From Owenia fusiformis (taxonomy: Eukaryota; Annelida; Polychaeta; Sabellida; Oweniidae): a stretch of 64,000 bases of DNA. Positions 11,865-22,804 of this stretch are shown here, in pieces. The stretch lies in the NCBI GenBank assembly GCA_903813345.2, contig CAIIXF020000001.1:50051885-50115884 (forward strand), read 5' to 3'. Position 1 is the stretch's first letter. Each line of letters starts with the position of its first letter. The notes below the pieces were generated by a model that saw only the letters and a list, made by a program, of their open reading frames with translations, had not been told where the DNA came from and did no database searches. Made by a program: the position numbers and the translations under genes.

Positions 11865-12440
11865 TGTGGATGATTTTGAAAAAATAAAGAGGCAAGTTGA
11901 ATAAAGAGGCAAGTTGAAAAAGGGCATTTTGGACCTTTTAACCTTGAAAAGGTCGGAGAAGGTCAAGTCTTAATCTAAAAATCAGATTTGAATTTCTGAG
12001 ATCTTGTAGATGATTTTGAAAATAATTGGTCAATTTGAGCCAAGTTAAAAATACCTTTTTGCCCTTTTTAACCTTGAGAAGCTCATTGAAGGTCAAATCT
12101 CAAATCTAAAGTCAGATTTGAAATTCTGAGAACTTGTAGATGACTGTGAAAATAATTTGATCAAATTGAAGCAAGTTGAACAAGTTGAAAAAAAAACGTT
12201 TTTACCTTTTTTTACCTTGAGATGGTCATTGAAGGTCAAATCTTAAATCTAAAGTCAAATTTGAACTTCTGAGAACTTGTAGATGATTTTGAAAAAAATA
12301 TTTGGTCAATTTGAAGCATGTTGAAAAAATACCTTTTTGCCCTTTTTTGATCTTGAGAGGGTCATTGAAGGTCAAATCTCAAATCTAAAGTCAGATTTGA
12401 ATTTCTGAGAACTTGTAGATGATTGTGAAAAAATTGAAGT
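11865..12440. repeat. Tandem repeat, about four copies of roughly 115-155 bp
   Basis: The phrases GAACTTGTAGATGATTTTGA, TCATTGAAGGTCAAATCT and AAATCTAAAGTCAGATTTGA recur in the same order about four times. Copies vary in length because of poly-A and poly-T tracts. It lies in the large FARSA intron just downstream (in FARSA sense) of the exon series. No coding potential. Confidence 0.8.
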
Positions 12441-13171
12441 CGGTCTAAACAGTATTTCTTAAGTTATTGGAAGTTTTTAGAATTGTTACAGAACCCGAAC
12501 GCCAACCAATAACCGCCGCCACAAAAAACGGAGACCATAACAATATGTCAACACTTTTGATAGTGACATAATAAACCAGATTTCTTTGTCTTTTTGAAAA
12601 CCAACATTTTGTTTCACACAATATACATAATCATATAATATGTGTAAGTTATGAAGAATATTCGATTTAACACAACACAATATGATTTGTTAAGATTATC
12701 CCCTTCACCCAGAAAGAAAAAGTGCTAGTTCTAAACAGTACACGTACGTCCATCCATAAACCTTTATCATTAAGGCAATATTCATTTGATTATTTCCAAG
12801 AATTATCCATTGAATACCTCGCTATATTCCATGTCTGTGGTGTCATATTCTTCCAGTGACATGAGCAATTACATTAAGATCATATTACTACAGTAGTTTT
12901 TAATGCAGCTTAGTATTCACTGGTAATTACAATATTTCTATATGCATCAATGTAATTATTTTAGTCACATGGTATGTGAATGACCAATGAGAGAGTGAGA
13001 ACCACAACATGGAAACAATAACATTGAATATCTCTAAAATGCAACTTGCAATATCAATTATCAGATTTCTGGTTACGATATCTAGAAAAATTCAATTCTT
13101 AGAATCAAACTTCATAATTGGGAATACAATTACATCAGTTACCAAGTCGCAATGTTTCTTTCTGTTTGTAA
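12441..13171. other. 3' flank of the peptide precursor gene
   Basis: No ORF is supported. A possible minus-strand poly(A) signal (ATTAAA, seen as TTTAAT near 12898) lies about 270 bp past the stop of the peptide gene. No AATAAA was seen closer. Confidence 0.35.
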
Positions 13172-15121
13172 TCAATTCTTCACTTTGCGAACCAGAGTCA
13201 CTTTATCAGTCTCTTTATGTTTGGTCTCATCAGGGACTGGGTCTCCATCCACTATTTCTTCATCTTTCTTATTAGGTGGCATTACAAAGTTTCTCCAATT
13301 ACGTTTGTCAACTTTGTTACTCATACCATTGCGTTTTGCCCCAATAACATAGTCTCGCCAATTACGTTTGTCAAATGCCTCATTTTCCTTACTTCTTTTA
13401 GGCCCCATAACAAAATCTCTCCAACTGCGTTTATCGATCGTTTCATCTTCCTCGGCATTTTCATTCCAGTTTCGTTTAGATCCCATTACGTAGTCCCTCC
13501 AATTACGCTTCTCAGGGATCTCACTATCATCATCTAAATGCCTTTTAGCAGACATCACATAGTCTCGCCAGTTCCGTTTTGCTCCCATGACATAGTCTCT
13601 CCAATTACGCTTGTCTGTATCTGTAGTCTCCTCATCGAAATCTTTTTTCAAAGGCATGCCACGGGTTGGCCAATTACGTTTTGAACCCATAACAAAGTTT
13701 CGCCAATTACGCTTATCTGTCATCTCATCATTTTCTTCTTGTCCTTCCTTGGAATTTCTTTTCTCCGACATAACATAGTCTCTCCAATTTCGTTTTGATC
13801 CCATAACATAGTTTCTCCAATTTCGCTTTTCAAGTGTCTCATTTTCAGTGTCATTTTCTTCTTCAGAAGAGTTAAGCAAGTGCCCTTTCTCAGACATTTC
13901 ATAGTTTCTCCAATTGCGTTTGGATCCCATGACATAATCTCGCCAATTTCGCTTGTCTAATGACTCATTTTCATCTCCATTTTCTGTCTCAAAATTTCTT
14001 TTTGCATTCATTACATAGTCTCTCCAATTGCGCTTGGATCCCATGACATAATCTCGCCAATTACGTTTGTCTAAAGATCCATTTTCATCTCCATTTTCTG
14101 TCTCAAAATTTCTTTTTGCATTCATTACATAGTCTCTCCAATTGCGTTTGGATCCCATGACATAATCTCGCCAATTACGCTTGTCTAATGACTCATTTTC
14201 ATCTCCAGTTTCTGCCTCAGAATTTCTTTTTGCATTCATTACATAGTCTCTCCAATTGCGCTTGGATCCCATGACATAATCTCGCCAATTACGCTTGTCT
14301 AATGACTCATTTTCATCTCCAGTTTCTGTCTCAGAATTTCTTTTTGCATTCATTACATAGTCTCTCCAGTTGCGTTTTGAGCCCATGACATAATCTCTCC
14401 AATTACGCTTTTCATTTGTCTCATTTTCAGCATCATTTTCTTCAATAGAGGAGTTATCCAAGCTCCTTTTTCGTATCATACGTTTACTTCCCATGACAAA
14501 GTCTCGCCAGTTACGCTTGTCTGCTATTTCACTATCATGTTCATTGTGACCTTCAACATTATCTCTCTTAGAACCCATAACATAGTCTCTCCAATTGCGT
14601 TTTGAACCCATTACATAATCTCTCCAATTGCGTTTCTCTAATTCCTCATCTCCCTTCTTTGCCATTACAAGGTCTCTCCAATATCTTTTTCCACTAGGTC
14701 CCATAGCATAGTCTCTCCAGTTGCGTTTTCCACTTGGTCCCATCACATATTCTCTCCAGTTCTTTTTATTTTCTGGGCCCATAACATAGTCTCTCCAATA
14801 CCTTTTCTGGGCCATGACGAAATCCCGCCAAGAGCGTTTCTCAAGAGGTTTCAGTTCAGACCACAATTTGAGCATAGATTTAAGGTGGAGTCCCTCTTTT
14901 CCATGCACTCTGCTGTCATCAGAAGCAAGAGATGCCCCACGGCCAGCATCAACTTTGTCCCATGGGTATTCATTGGAGTGTGAGTCAACTCTACTAGGTG
15001 ACCGCTTGTCACGAATTTCAGAAGACGCTTTAATGTCATCATCATTGAGTTTGTATTCCTTTGCCAATGTCCCTACTGTAAAGCACAGCAACAGTAATTT
15101 TAAAATACTTTTGCACTCCAT
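13172..15121 (-). CDS. Secreted multicopy peptide precursor with about 27 WRDYVM-type peptides
   Basis: A single-exon frame of 649 codons. I start at the ATG at 15121, because it begins a clear signal peptide (MECKSILKLLLLCFTVGTLA); upstream codons lack an ATG. After about 95 residues the precursor becomes a string of peptides separated by KR or KK: mostly NWRDYVMGS, NWRDYVMNA and variants (SWRDFVMAQ, YWRDYVMGPEN, NWRNFVMGS). I count about 27 W-R-x-x-x-[M/I] cores, plus two degenerate members (NWPTRGMPL, NWNENAEED). Acidic spacers such as NSETETGDENESLDKR separate pairs, as in many invertebrate neuropeptide precursors. Two peptides end GPSGKR and could be amidated; most end in GSKR and could not. 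Prohormone convertase processing in the secretory pathway is inferred. I do not recognise the family. It is nested in, and on the same strand as, the FARSA intron. Confidence 0.85.
   Translation of the reverse strand: MECKSILKLLLLCFTVGTLAKEYKLNDDDIKASSEIRDKRSPSRVDSHSNEYPWDKVDAGRGASLASDDSRVHGKEGLHLKSMLKLWSELKPLEKRSWRDFVMAQKRYWRDYVMGPENKKNWREYVMGPSGKRNWRDYAMGPSGKRYWRDLVMAKKGDEELEKRNWRDYVMGSKRNWRDYVMGSKRDNVEGHNEHDSEIADKRNWRDFVMGSKRMIRKRSLDNSSIEENDAENETNEKRNWRDYVMGSKRNWRDYVMNAKRNSETETGDENESLDKRNWRDYVMGSKRNWRDYVMNAKRNSEAETGDENESLDKRNWRDYVMGSKRNWRDYVMNAKRNFETENGDENGSLDKRNWRDYVMGSKRNWRDYVMNAKRNFETENGDENESLDKRNWRDYVMGSKRNWRNYEMSEKGHLLNSSEEENDTENETLEKRNWRNYVMGSKRNWRDYVMSEKRNSKEGQEENDEMTDKRNWRNFVMGSKRNWPTRGMPLKKDFDEETTDTDKRNWRDYVMGAKRNWRDYVMSAKRHLDDDSEIPEKRNWRDYVMGSKRNWNENAEEDETIDKRSWRDFVMGPKRSKENEAFDKRNWRDYVIGAKRNGMSNKVDKRNWRNFVMPPNKKDEEIVDGDPVPDETKHKETDKVTLVRKVKN
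13925..14400 (-). repeat. Coding minisatellite: four near-identical 114-bp units in the peptide gene
   Basis: A unit of 38 codons (NWRDYVMGSKR, NWRDYVMNAKR, acidic spacer ending LDKR) repeats four times with very few substitutions; TCTTTTTGCATTCATTACAT recurs every 114 bp. This marks recent in-frame expansion. The flanking peptides are more diverged. Confidence 0.9.
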
Positions 15122-16110
15122 GTTAGTTAGTTTCTTCCAAAGTTTCAATGTTTTAAGTGTTCTCTGTTCTGCTACCCAACTGCCGAATAATTCCAAATCA
15201 TAAATTGTTGTCGCAAATTAAATTATCAGTCAAACCTGCGTCACACTTTAATTCAATAACAATGACGTTAGCAACGTGTTTTTATTTCCTCGTAGTGTGA
15301 TAGCAATTGATGCCGTGTTTAATATTCCATCTCCTAGGTGATCATATTCTTCTTCCAATTATACCCTGGGTGAAAGATTAATCCACTTAGTGGAACAATA
15401 AAGCACTTCAATAACCAATGTGTGGCACTATGAAGTCAATCAAATGTTATGTTTGCAATAAGCATCTCTGCGCATCAATATTATCTTGTAAATTATTAAC
15501 AGTATTTCGAAAAACAATTGTGATAGACTAGACCCGAATGACAAAAGTCATACAAATGCATTGTTATATTTATAGATAATTGATACTTTCATAAACCTTT
15601 ATATTCTATTCACTTCTTTTCTAGATAAGTAGAATAAGTACAAAAATATTTTCCGTGAGAAATAAACCCGTATAGAACACTTATATATGAATCCTTGCAT
15701 CAAATCCAAATGATTATATTTAATTCCAAAACCTCCATTAATCCATTATATATTTACCAAGACAAAGGTCATATATATATAAGCAATAATATATATTCAT
15801 TTTACTACTAAAAGTTTCATTTGAATATAAAATAGAATCAAGGTGTATACTTTGGGGAATTTAACACACTTAGAGCTCGTCTCAAAAGACTGCTGAAAAA
15901 TAGGAGCTCATTCACGTAATTAAATCAGAAAAATTAGAAAAAAATTCATTCACATTATTAAATTAAATACTCAAAGGATCATAATTTCTTATTTTTCAAT
16001 TGACTTAATTGACAGTTAAGAGAGTGCTCATGTGATTATCATCTGCAGTTTGTATGTTGCATGATTGGTAGTTCATTGATTGAATTCAGAATAGACTTTT
16101 GTCTCAAAAC
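15122..16110. other. Upstream region of the peptide gene, no gene recognised
   Basis: A CRE-like half site (TGACGTTA, plus strand) lies near 15263, about 140 bp upstream of the start codon. No convincing TATA box or start site could be fixed, and a 5' non-coding exon is possible. The rest is AT-rich. Confidence 0.35.
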
Positions 16111-16143
16111 TAGAAAAAAACAGCAACTCCACGGAGTAGCAAA

Positions 16144-16922
16144 TCCCACCGAACAAAACATATTATGCTTATTATAGCTAGTGTAAATGTTGAAATGTTT
16201 GTGCACTTTGTGATAGAAGCATGAAATTTGGCACAAAGTTAGTTTATACCATTGTGAACTAGGCATCATCATATAAAATTTGAACCAAATCCGTTCACAG
16301 GTATATGAGTTATCAAAGATTACGTTTTTTACGAAAATTGGCTGCCATCTTGAAATTCAGCCGCCATCTTGAAAATTATTTCTTGAACAGAGCTACTGTG
16401 TCCCTAGGCATAATCTTATAAAATTTCAACCAAATCTGTTCACTGGTATTTGAGTTATCAAAAATTACGTTTTTTACGAAAAATTGCCGCCATTTTGAAA
16501 TTAAGCGGCCCTCTTGAAAAGTTTTTGTCGAACATAGCTACTGTGTCCCTAAGCATCATCATATAAAATTTGAACCAAATCCGTTCACCGGTATTTGAGT
16601 TATCAAAGATTACATATTTTTACGAAAAATGGCCGCCATTTTGAAATTAAGCGGCCATCTTGAAAATCTCTTTTTGTGCAAAACTCCTTTGTCCCTAGGC
16701 ATCAGCATATAAAATTTGAACCAAATCCGTCAACTTGTATTTGAGTTATCGATTACATTTTTTACGAAAAATTTGAATTGAGCGGCCATATTGAATATTC
16801 CTTCTCGAGCAGAGGTCCTACACTCATAAGGCATAAGCCTATATTTTGAACCAAATCCGTCAACCGGTATTGGAGTTATCGCCTGGACACTCTATATCCC
16901 CCTCGAACTTTGTTCGGTGGGA
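16144..16922. mobile_element. Non-autonomous element with 14-bp terminal inverted repeats around satellite monomers
   Basis: TCCCACCGAACAAA at 16144-16157 is the exact reverse complement of TTTGTTCGGTGGGA at 16909-16922. Between them lie about four monomers of the GCCGCCATTTT family (GTCCCTAGGCATCA, AATTTGAACCAAATCCGT, GAGTTATCAAAGATTAC). Just outside the left end is AACAGCAACTCCACGGAGTA, which also occurs next to the related block at 18.5 kb, so the true left end may be further out. No protein is encoded. Confidence 0.65.
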
Positions 16923-17257
16923 TAACAACTCAATAAAACTTCATGAATTTAAGTCAGTATCAAGGGTCGTTTTATGTCCTCCCTCAAATCGGATTCAAAA
17001 CTGTCCTCATTATGCTAGGGAAGAGTTCACTGTCATACCAACCATTAGGATGGAACTTTGTCTTGCACCTACTTGATAATTACAAAATAACAAGTCTAGA
17101 TTAAGATCTCAATTGCAGCATGGAATTACAAAATACTGTGATTATTCTTACCATGGTTAAGAATCATTCACTAAGTGACCCATATGGCCAGGTCTAGGCT
17201 AGCTTCTAATATTCAAAGTTAATGATGCAAAACATATTAAGGGTCATTAAGCAATGG

Positions 17258-17652
17258 AAAGGACGATTCTCGGTTTGGAGAACAGTCTCCTGGGCTAATA
17301 ATTTTTTTCATGAAAAATATAGAAATATTACCCAAATTAAACTATTAATATTCAAAAGAGGACATTTAAATCTACAAGATGTAAAAATAACAAATTGGTC
17401 TGAAGCAGGGATAACGCTCAATTTGACCGATTCAATAAAATACAAGTCTCGAATTGGGGAAAGAAGTTCATCAGTGTACTGCGCTAATATTTTTTTGCGA
17501 AAAATCTAGAAATATTACCCAAATTAAATTATGACTATTCAAAAGAAGACATTCAAATCTATATTATGTAAAAAAAATCAAATTTGTCCGAAGCAGGGAT
17601 AATGCTCATTTAGATTGATGAACTTCGTTCTCCAAACCGAGAATCGTCCTTT
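17258..17652. mobile_element. 395-bp MITE-like element with 26-bp terminal inverted repeats
   Basis: The plus strand begins AAAGGACGATTCTCGGTTTG and ends with its reverse complement, CAAACCGAGAATCGTCCTTT. The interior holds two diverged direct copies of an about 160-bp segment (GAAATATTACCCAAATTAAA and GAAGCAGGGATAA appear twice). I could not define a target duplication. Confidence 0.75.
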
Positions 17653-18115
17653 ATCCAAAATTATCTCTTGAAAGCCCATGCCAAAGTATATGGAAATAAT
17701 TCCCTCGCAGTTTTTAAATAAAACTGTGAAGATGGAGCCTCATAGTACGGTTTTATATCTTCTTTGGCCTTCAATTCCCTCTGTTGTTTCAAGAGCCTAG
17801 CTTTGGCATTAGGTTAAAATCTAGAGGACATATATATTCTTTAACAAATCTACTAAGCTACAAAGATAATACATGTACATGTACTAACAGCTGGCACCTT
17901 ACTGCATAAAACGTATGTTCAGACCTTCATAAATCCAAATAAATTACTAATTCAAATCAAAGAGAATGTTTACTGTCAATTTTATACAGATCTGGTTTTC
18001 TTGTAATTAAATAAAAATAACTTTTGCTTGGCTGGTTAACTTAACTATTATTGCGCATTAGTGTATTATGTATTGGATCTAGATCGAAGTAGAGTGTGTG
18101 AGACAAGAACTTTGG

Positions 18116-18191
18116 TGCCAGACAGCAAATATCAGGTTGTATAAAGGGGCAATTGCCAGGCAGCAAATATCAGGTTGTATAAAGGGGCAAT
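18116..18191. repeat. Direct 38-bp duplication
   Basis: Two adjacent copies of a unit running from TGCCAGACAGCAAATATCAG to GGGGCAAT; one base differs (GACAGC against GGCAGC). It lies just upstream of the first ANKH-like remnant. Confidence 0.85.
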
Positions 18192-18254
18192 AACTTTGTT
18201 ATCATCATCATGTTGTGTAGTCTTGAATACTCCAGTGTTATCAATCAAGTCATG

Positions 18255-18523
18255 CAAATTATACAAACATTTGGTTTACTTTCCTTTGGAATTTTACTGC
18301 ATAAGAAAGACACATAAGACATAAGATGTCAATAGTGAGTTCTGCATGCCAAATCATTATATTGGGTTGTCTACCATTTGCTTTAGATCATCTTGGATTT
18401 GATATTTTACTGTCTTCAGTAATGGCTTTGTTTACTGCTCAGACAACTACTGCAGGTATACTTTTCTCATATCTTTTTTTCAAGTATTTAAGAAAATCTC
18501 AATCCCATCAAAAGCAAGTATGA
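18255..18523 (+). pseudogene. ANKH-like copy A: C-terminal remnant
   Basis: Only the last fifth of the protein remains, starting near IQTF and running through the final membrane segments to the stop (matching residues about 369-452 of copy B). A short ACATAAG duplication near 18315 breaks the frame early. It ends SQSHQKQV like copy H. Copy B-like flanks are missing, and a satellite block follows almost immediately. It is the most upstream member of the array and cannot make a transporter. Confidence 0.85.
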
Positions 18524-18535
18524 AACTAGAAAAAC

Positions 18536-19290
18536 AGCAACTCCACGGAGTAGCAAAACCCACCGAACAAAACTTTTTTTGAGAAATAGTGGCCATATAA
18601 AATTTGAACCAAATCCATCCACTGATATATTTGAGTTATCAAAGATTATGTTTTTTATGAGCTGCCACCTATCATATGTCCCAACTGGTACTTGATTTAT
18701 CAAAGATTACATTTTTAATGAAAAATGGTGGAGATTTTGATAAATAGTGGCCATCTTGATAAGTTCTTCTGGAACAGAGCTCCTTTATTTATCTCTAGGC
18801 ACCAGTATATAAAATTTGAACAAAATATATCCACTGGTAGTTGAGTTATCAAAGATTACCATTTTATGAAAAAGGGCCGCCATTTTGTAATTCAGCTGAC
18901 GCCTTTGAAATTTCTTCTGAAGCTGATATCCTTCTTCCCTGGACATCAGCATAAAGCATTTGAACCAAATCCATGGCCGCCATTTTGAAAATGTCTTCTT
19001 GAGCCAGCTCCTTTGTCCCTAGGCAACAGCATATTAAATTTGAACCAAATCGATCCACTAGTATTTGAGTTATCAAACACTACATTCTTTAATGAAAAAT
19101 TGGGGGCCGGCCATCTTAAAATTAAGTGGCCATCTTGAAGATCTCTTCTTGAGCAAGACTCCTTTCCTTTGTCCCTAGGCAACAGCATATAAAATTTGAA
19201 CCAAATCGGCCCACTCGTACTCAAGTTATCAAAGATTATATTCTTTCCAAATATGGCCACAATTTTGAATGGAGTGGCCATATTGAAAAT
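18536..19290. repeat. Satellite block of the 16.1-kb family, one element end only
   Basis: AACAGCAACTCCACGGAGTA and CCCACCGAACAAAAC open the block as at 16.1 kb. Four to five monomers follow (TTTGTCCCTAGGCAACAGC, TTTGAACCAAATC, GGCCGCCATTTTG). No right-hand TTTGTTCGGTGGG is seen, so the copy is truncated. Confidence 0.7.
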
Positions 19291-19599
19291 TCGAAAAGTT
19301 TATCAGCTCTAGAACTTCTGACCATATACTATAAAACACATTGAATTCATGTGAGCAATCTTTGTACATTTATTTCTTTTCACATATTCATGTGTTGTGC
19401 TATTTACCACAGATATCATAATTCCCAACATTATAGCTTTTTAATCATCACTTTAAGGCTATTATGAATGTACTTATGGCTTATTAGCTGCTGGGGACAC
19501 ACTTATGTAACAGCAGTGTGCACAGAAACGGCTTAATCTTTGGTGGTAAGTTAATTAAACCTGTTATCATAGGTTTTAACCTCAAGCAAATTTCATGAA

Positions 19600-20080
19600 T
19601 TTAATGTGTTTTAGAGTAATATTTGAAAAATTTGAAGTAATTCCATTTAGTGGTTTTCCTTGAATCATGATAACAAGATTTATCTAAAAACTTCCAAATT
19701 GGCCACCAGAAAGCAAGATGGTTTGTAAAAAGTTAATCAGCTCTAGAACCTCCTACCATGTAACATGCATTTAAATTTGAAGTAAATCCGTTGAGTGAAT
19801 TTCCTGGAATCAGGATGACAAGATTTATCCAAAGTGGCCACAAGAAATGAAGATGGCCACCAAAAAGTTAGAACTTCTTACCATGTAACATGTGTAAAAA
19901 TTGAAAGTAATTTCGTAAAATGGTTTTCCTGGAATCAGGATGACAGGATTTATCTGAAAACCAGAAAATAAGACGGCTGTCAAAAAGTTAATCAGTTCTA
20001 ACTTCTTACCATGTAACATGTGTAGGAATTTGGAGTGAATACAATTAGTGATTTTCCTGAAATCACAAGATCCCTGCCTA
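19600..20080. repeat. Tandem monomers, about 125 bp, three to four copies
   Basis: Phrases TTCCTGGAATCAGGATGACA, CACCAGAAAG and CTTCTTACCATGTAACATG repeat in order. The same family lies at about 43080-43310 and 52820-53290 in the other copies of block Y. Confidence 0.75.
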
Positions 20081-21149
20081 CCCGCCAAGTTGACAACAGT
20101 ATCGTATCTTTTTTTATGCAAGATAAAAACGTTATCAATAGAGCCTTATTGGAATTGAATAATTGATAATTCCAATATTGTAAATGGATATATAAACATG
20201 ATATAATTTCTTGCCATATAATTTACTTATGGTGCATGAAGGGTAATAATGAATTTTCAATAATAAATTGTACCTAAGCACTTGTATCCATGTTCACATT
20301 GGAAAATTAGTATCTTCACTGTGCACTGTATAGAAGAATATTTGATGAATAAAAATTTAACTTTTATTTGGAAAATGGTATTTGAGAAATAAGAAGCCGA
20401 CAACTTTTTCCCCAATTATTTTTTCAAAAATCTCTAAAATAAGTTATGAAAATGGTAAATGGATGATGAAAACATATTTTCGAACTAAACATGGGATCTT
20501 TAAAGTAAGCAGAACAGAAAAAATGATACAACCCATTAAACTAACATTGTGACATCAGAGGGAAAGTCACACCAACTACATGTATATACACCTTAGCAGA
20601 ACTTTAATCCCCCTATATCAGGGTCACATGTCTGAGTCTGTGTCTGGCATCGCAAATATGAAGCAGATTAGCAGCAGACCATAACTCTGACATTAAACAC
20701 GTCCTATCTAACTAACTAATAATTGCTTCACTGATCTCAGAATACCAGCAAAAGTGTAGTCCCTGATGTATCATTTAAGTTCCCATATGTCAGATATGTT
20801 AAGCAATTACCCAACTCTATATGCTTTACATGAAGTCTTAATTCAATTATAATCACACTGGAGGGAATATATTAACTAAGGTGAAGATGAATTTGAAACT
20901 TTAATTAAGTGTATGACAATGTGTAGTAAGTAAATGTCAGTTTGCTCCACATAGAGCAATTTCCCAAAGTATCTAAAACAAGATACAACAAGTGTGAAAT
21001 GAAAAAGAGAGTCAAAGAGAGGAATTTGCTTTTAAACAGTTGGTTTCTAAAGGCGAATCCATTTGACATTCATTATAATGCTTATTTAATATATATTTGA
21101 TATAGCTACTTATTTAGCTTTTTGACTTTCAGAGCAGTTTCATTTATGT

Positions 21150-21560
21150 GTTCACTGTTTCTAAGGTTTTTGTTGAAAATATAGCCCAAATATTTGAACG
21201 AATTTACTTCTCTGAGTTTCAAATAACCATTCTTTTGCCTTGTCTGTTTTTTCCCCATGACCAAAACTTTTGATTTTTACGGCTAAAGTTGAAACCTGAT
21301 TTGATAGTGAATTCATTGACAATTTGAAGCGTAACATTTAATTTGTTTCGAAATAAGCAAAGAGGACTATTTCATCCAAAAACATGAGCGTTGGAATAAA
21401 TTGCACTTCGAATTTTACCTTTACATTTTTGAGTTGGTCATACAAACCAGACATTATGATAGGAAATAGAGTTGTTAGGACACACCCTTGCTTAACACCG
21501 TGTAATTGAGTGAACCAATTGGTTTCAAAACTGTGTCCAATCCAGAAGCAACTTTTTAAT
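21150..21560 (-). pseudogene. LINE reverse transcriptase remnant (block Y copy 1)
   Basis: The minus strand contains broken reverse-transcriptase sequence: an LSKGVS*QLYF stretch like the G-x-x-QG motif B region, then KSKVLVMGKK and VNSFKYLGYIF, typical of the LINE palm/thumb junction. Several stops and frameshifts are present. The sister copy is at 44430-44900. Confidence 0.75.
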
Positions 21561-22100
21561 TGTTATAAAATGCATGTAGATGAATGTCTTGGTGTTTTGA
21601 ATGAGTTATAAACATTTTGAATGTTAAGAAAAGAATAACTGAACTGAAAATAAGAAAATTGCTGATTGATTTTCTAACATAGTGTCAAGAGGAGAGGTTA
21701 TAGCATAAAATAGTACTAATCATTTAAACAATTTACTCTTGTTAATAGTTTATGAATGACGTGAATAAATGGTCAAGTACTATGTTTTTTAATATTATGA
21801 TAAAATCATTTTGCTAAACCTTATTGATTGATTAATTAGAGTTATCATTTTTAGTATTTTTTGAAAATATAAAAAAATTAAATTTTGATTAACAGTATTT
21901 ATCAACGAAAATATTCAAATTAAATGATTCATACTATTTTCAATTAATATCTGTAATTCTTTGATTCATTTCAAATTATTTCTTAACAAAAAAAAAGTAA
22001 TAAAGATTTTGTTTTGAAAAAATATTTCTCACACAGAGTCACTGACCAAACTTTTAATCATGAACTTAGATTTTTTGGTTTCAAATAAACTTGATTTTAA

Positions 22101-22133
22101 CCCCCCCCTTTTATTGGGGGGGGGGGGGGTCAT
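22101..22133. repeat. Oligo-C / oligo-G foldback
   Basis: A run of C, then TTTTATT, then a run of about fifteen G forms a hairpin. A pure C run (43316-43331) occurs in the sister block at a different place. Length may be unreliable in assembly. Confidence 0.7.
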
Positions 22134-22761
22134 GACTAGGGTGTTTTATTTGATTCTTTAGTAAAAAGCTTTAAAAAAACTAATATTCTGGTACTTTATT
22201 TTGTACCAGAAAATAACATGTGGAGGTATAGCAATTTTTTCCCAAAATGTTATTTTCCAGCTTCTCATTCTTTTTATGACTAATTTTAGTTTGATAAAAT
22301 GTGTTGTTTATAAACCTACATGTAAAACTTTCTTTAGATACACCTTATTGTTATGTTAGAGTGCCACTGTTTAAAAGTGAATATCTAAATAGAGAAAAAA
22401 TGATAAATAAACACCATAATTATATTTCCCACACTTCATATTGGAACTAAAAGCTTATTGGAAGTAAAAGCTTAACATTTTGTTTTCTTCTGCCATATGT
22501 ATATTTAATTTTAGGCTCCAATTATTCACTGAAGTAAATAGTGCGTTGGTGCGTTACAATGAACAAAACATATAGTCAATATAACATACAGGGCATTTGA
22601 GTTCACATTTCGATTACTGAAGTAGGGGCTTTCACCATCAACTGTGGTACTTTTATCCATGTATTATATTCATACCTCATTCATATAAATGTACATATAC
22701 ATGTATTGACTTTCATTCGAGTAAGCCAATGCTACAGTTTTTCAAACTTTTGAAGACTATA

Positions 22762-22773
22762 TTTTTGTTTTAG
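22762..22773 (+). other. Conserved pyrimidine tract and AG before the ANKH-like start (putative 3' splice site)
   Basis: TTTTTGTTTTAG lies about 30 bp before the ATG of copy B. Equivalent tracts precede copies F (47229-47240) and G (about 53970), and a TTTTATTTAG stands just before the ATG of copies C, E and H. This suggests that a 5' non-coding exon is spliced onto an otherwise single-exon coding region. Not proven. Confidence 0.5.
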
Positions 22774-22804
22774 TGAGAAGAGAGGTGAAATTTTTCTTTG
22801 TGAT

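Larger units (their letters stand above)
19430..22804. repeat. Segmental duplication block Y, copy 1 (5' flank of copy B)
   Basis: This flank matches about 42907-47266 (upstream of copy F) and, with a large internal gap, 52630-54012 (upstream of copy G). It starts near CATTATAGCTTTTTAATCAT and ends at the gene start. It contains short tandem monomers, a LINE reverse transcriptase remnant and an oligo-C/oligo-G foldback. Similarity is high by eye with scattered indels. Confidence 0.8.

Noticed and set aside
13172-15121. Structural or silk-like protein, or toxin precursor, as an explanation of the W-R-D-Y-V-M repeats
   Set aside because: Regular KR/KK cleavage sites, acidic spacers, GKR amidation sites and a signal peptide fit a regulatory peptide precursor better. 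No cysteine framework is seen in the repeat region.
15121-15196. 25 further codons upstream of the peptide gene start
   Set aside because: They lack an ATG and would bury the signal peptide. The ATG at 15121 gives a proper secretory start.
14800-15203. 129-codon plus-strand frame opposite the peptide gene's N-terminus
   Set aside because: Shadow of the signal peptide and leader region, with no independent support.
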